Positions 63,668 through 64,000 of a DNA stretch of 64,000 nucleotides are shown in pieces. Where the stretch lies: contig NZ_NSGE01000001.1 of the NCBI RefSeq assembly GCF_002294985.1, forward strand, positions 558,001-622,000, read 5' to 3'. The position numbers and the translations under genes are program-made. The notes beneath the pieces were generated by a model. It did no database searches, had not been told where the DNA came from, and saw only the letters and a list, made by a program, of their open reading frames with translations. Position 1 is the stretch's first letter. Each line of letters starts with the position of its first letter. The stretch is from Mesorhizobium sp. WSM3862 (lineage in GTDB: Bacteria; Pseudomonadota; Alphaproteobacteria; Rhizobiales; Rhizobiaceae).

Positions 63668-64000
63668 TTGGCGGCTCCTGCCGTCTTCTTGGCATCGGCC
63701 GCCTTTTTCACGGCCGGCTTCTTCGCCGCGTGGTTGGCCTCAACCTTGGGTGCCGCCTTCTTAGCAGGCGCTGCGGCCTTTGCGGGCGCCGGCGCAGATT
63801 TTGCCGGGGCTTTAGGCGCCGGAGCCTTGGCCGATGCGGCTTTCGCCGCTGCACCGGCGGCTTTCGTCTTCGACGCGGCCACTTTTTTCGCCGGCTGGGC
63901 GGACCCGGCGGTCTCCGCAATGGGCGTGGTCACAGAGGCCTCAGTCAAGGCCGGGGAGATCGGCGCAGCTGGCGGGGACATCGGCACAGCCGGGGCGACG
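63664..64000 (-). CDS. tatB: Twin-arginine translocase subunit TatB, C-terminal tail (cut by window edge)
   Basis: The window ends inside this gene; the start and membrane helix are outside. What remains is an Ala/Lys/Pro-rich tail (PAKKVAASKTKAAG, KAPAPKAPAKSAP), the low-complexity C-terminus seen in rhizobial TatB. Position directly before tatC, with a 4-base overlap, supports the call; nothing in this tail alone would. Confidence 0.8.
   Translation of the reverse strand, partial: VAPAVPMSPPAAPISPALTEASVTTPIAETAGSAQPAKKVAASKTKAAGAAAKAASAKAPAPKAPAKSAPAPAKAAAPAKKAAPKVEANHAAKKPAVKKAADAKKTAGAAK

Overview
The window looks like chromosomal DNA of a Mesorhizobium-type alphaproteobacterium (Hyphomicrobiales). 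Support for this: GC-rich codon use throughout, rhizobial gene orders (alaC-hom-glpX-recJ; yajC-secDF; tatB-tatC-serS-surE-pcm), a DUF982 protein, Omp25/31-type porins, and the palindromic 'gaaaag...cggttttcgg' intergenic repeat typical of these genomes. The assignment comes from memory of gene families and was not searched.

Layout. 1-12.8 kb is core metabolism: thrS (cut by the window edge), a small secreted protein, yidD and an IscU-like scaffold on the minus strand; folE, hisI and a patatin on plus; then a minus-strand run alaC-like, hom, glpX, recJ; then a lipoprotein and PHA synthase phaC. 13-20.6 kb starts with an M15/YcbK-like lipoprotein and tRNA-Glu, then a patch of small ORFs, a GNAT protein, a porin, an AspH-type hydroxylase and DUF982. 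20.8-25.1 kb holds map and radC with a LysR/FMN-reductase/EamA cassette between them. 25.2-32.1 kb is a six-gene minus-strand signalling operon: GGDEF-EAL protein, degenerate ATPase-fold protein, STAS-methyltransferase fusion, membrane PP2C (SpoIIE) phosphatase, intact anti-sigma-like kinase, stand-alone STAS protein. 32.2-35.8 kb is a scarred region: broken LigD-type ligase, a three-copy structured repeat, an AraC regulator flanked by 41-bp inverted repeats, two small ORFs and a radC 3' fragment. 35.9-42.7 kb is an aa3-type cytochrome oxidase cluster (subunits II, I, two III-like, IV) with a YbaK deacylase, DUF2189 and a cytochrome c. 43-49.3 kb has trigger factor, tRNA-Leu, a frameshifted ClpP-like pseudogene, a GDYXXLXY/DUF2157 pair, and two DUF1127 genes followed by six hairpins that each show CCTCCTCCC in the loop. 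49.4-64 kb is trmFO, a sterol-desaturase-like protein, bacterial homologues of complex I assembly factors NDUFAF6 and NDUFAF3, secDF, yajC, a DUF815 ATPase, an NlpD-type LysM/LytM protein, a porin remnant, pcm, surE, serS, tatC and tatB (cut by the edge).

The two most interesting systems are the partner-switching operon, whose STAS domain is fused to a methyltransferase and has lost its phospho-acceptor serine, and the DUF1127 plus anti-Shine-Dalgarno hairpin array, which matches the layout of the CcsR/'cuckoo' RNA loci but carries two three-hairpin units.
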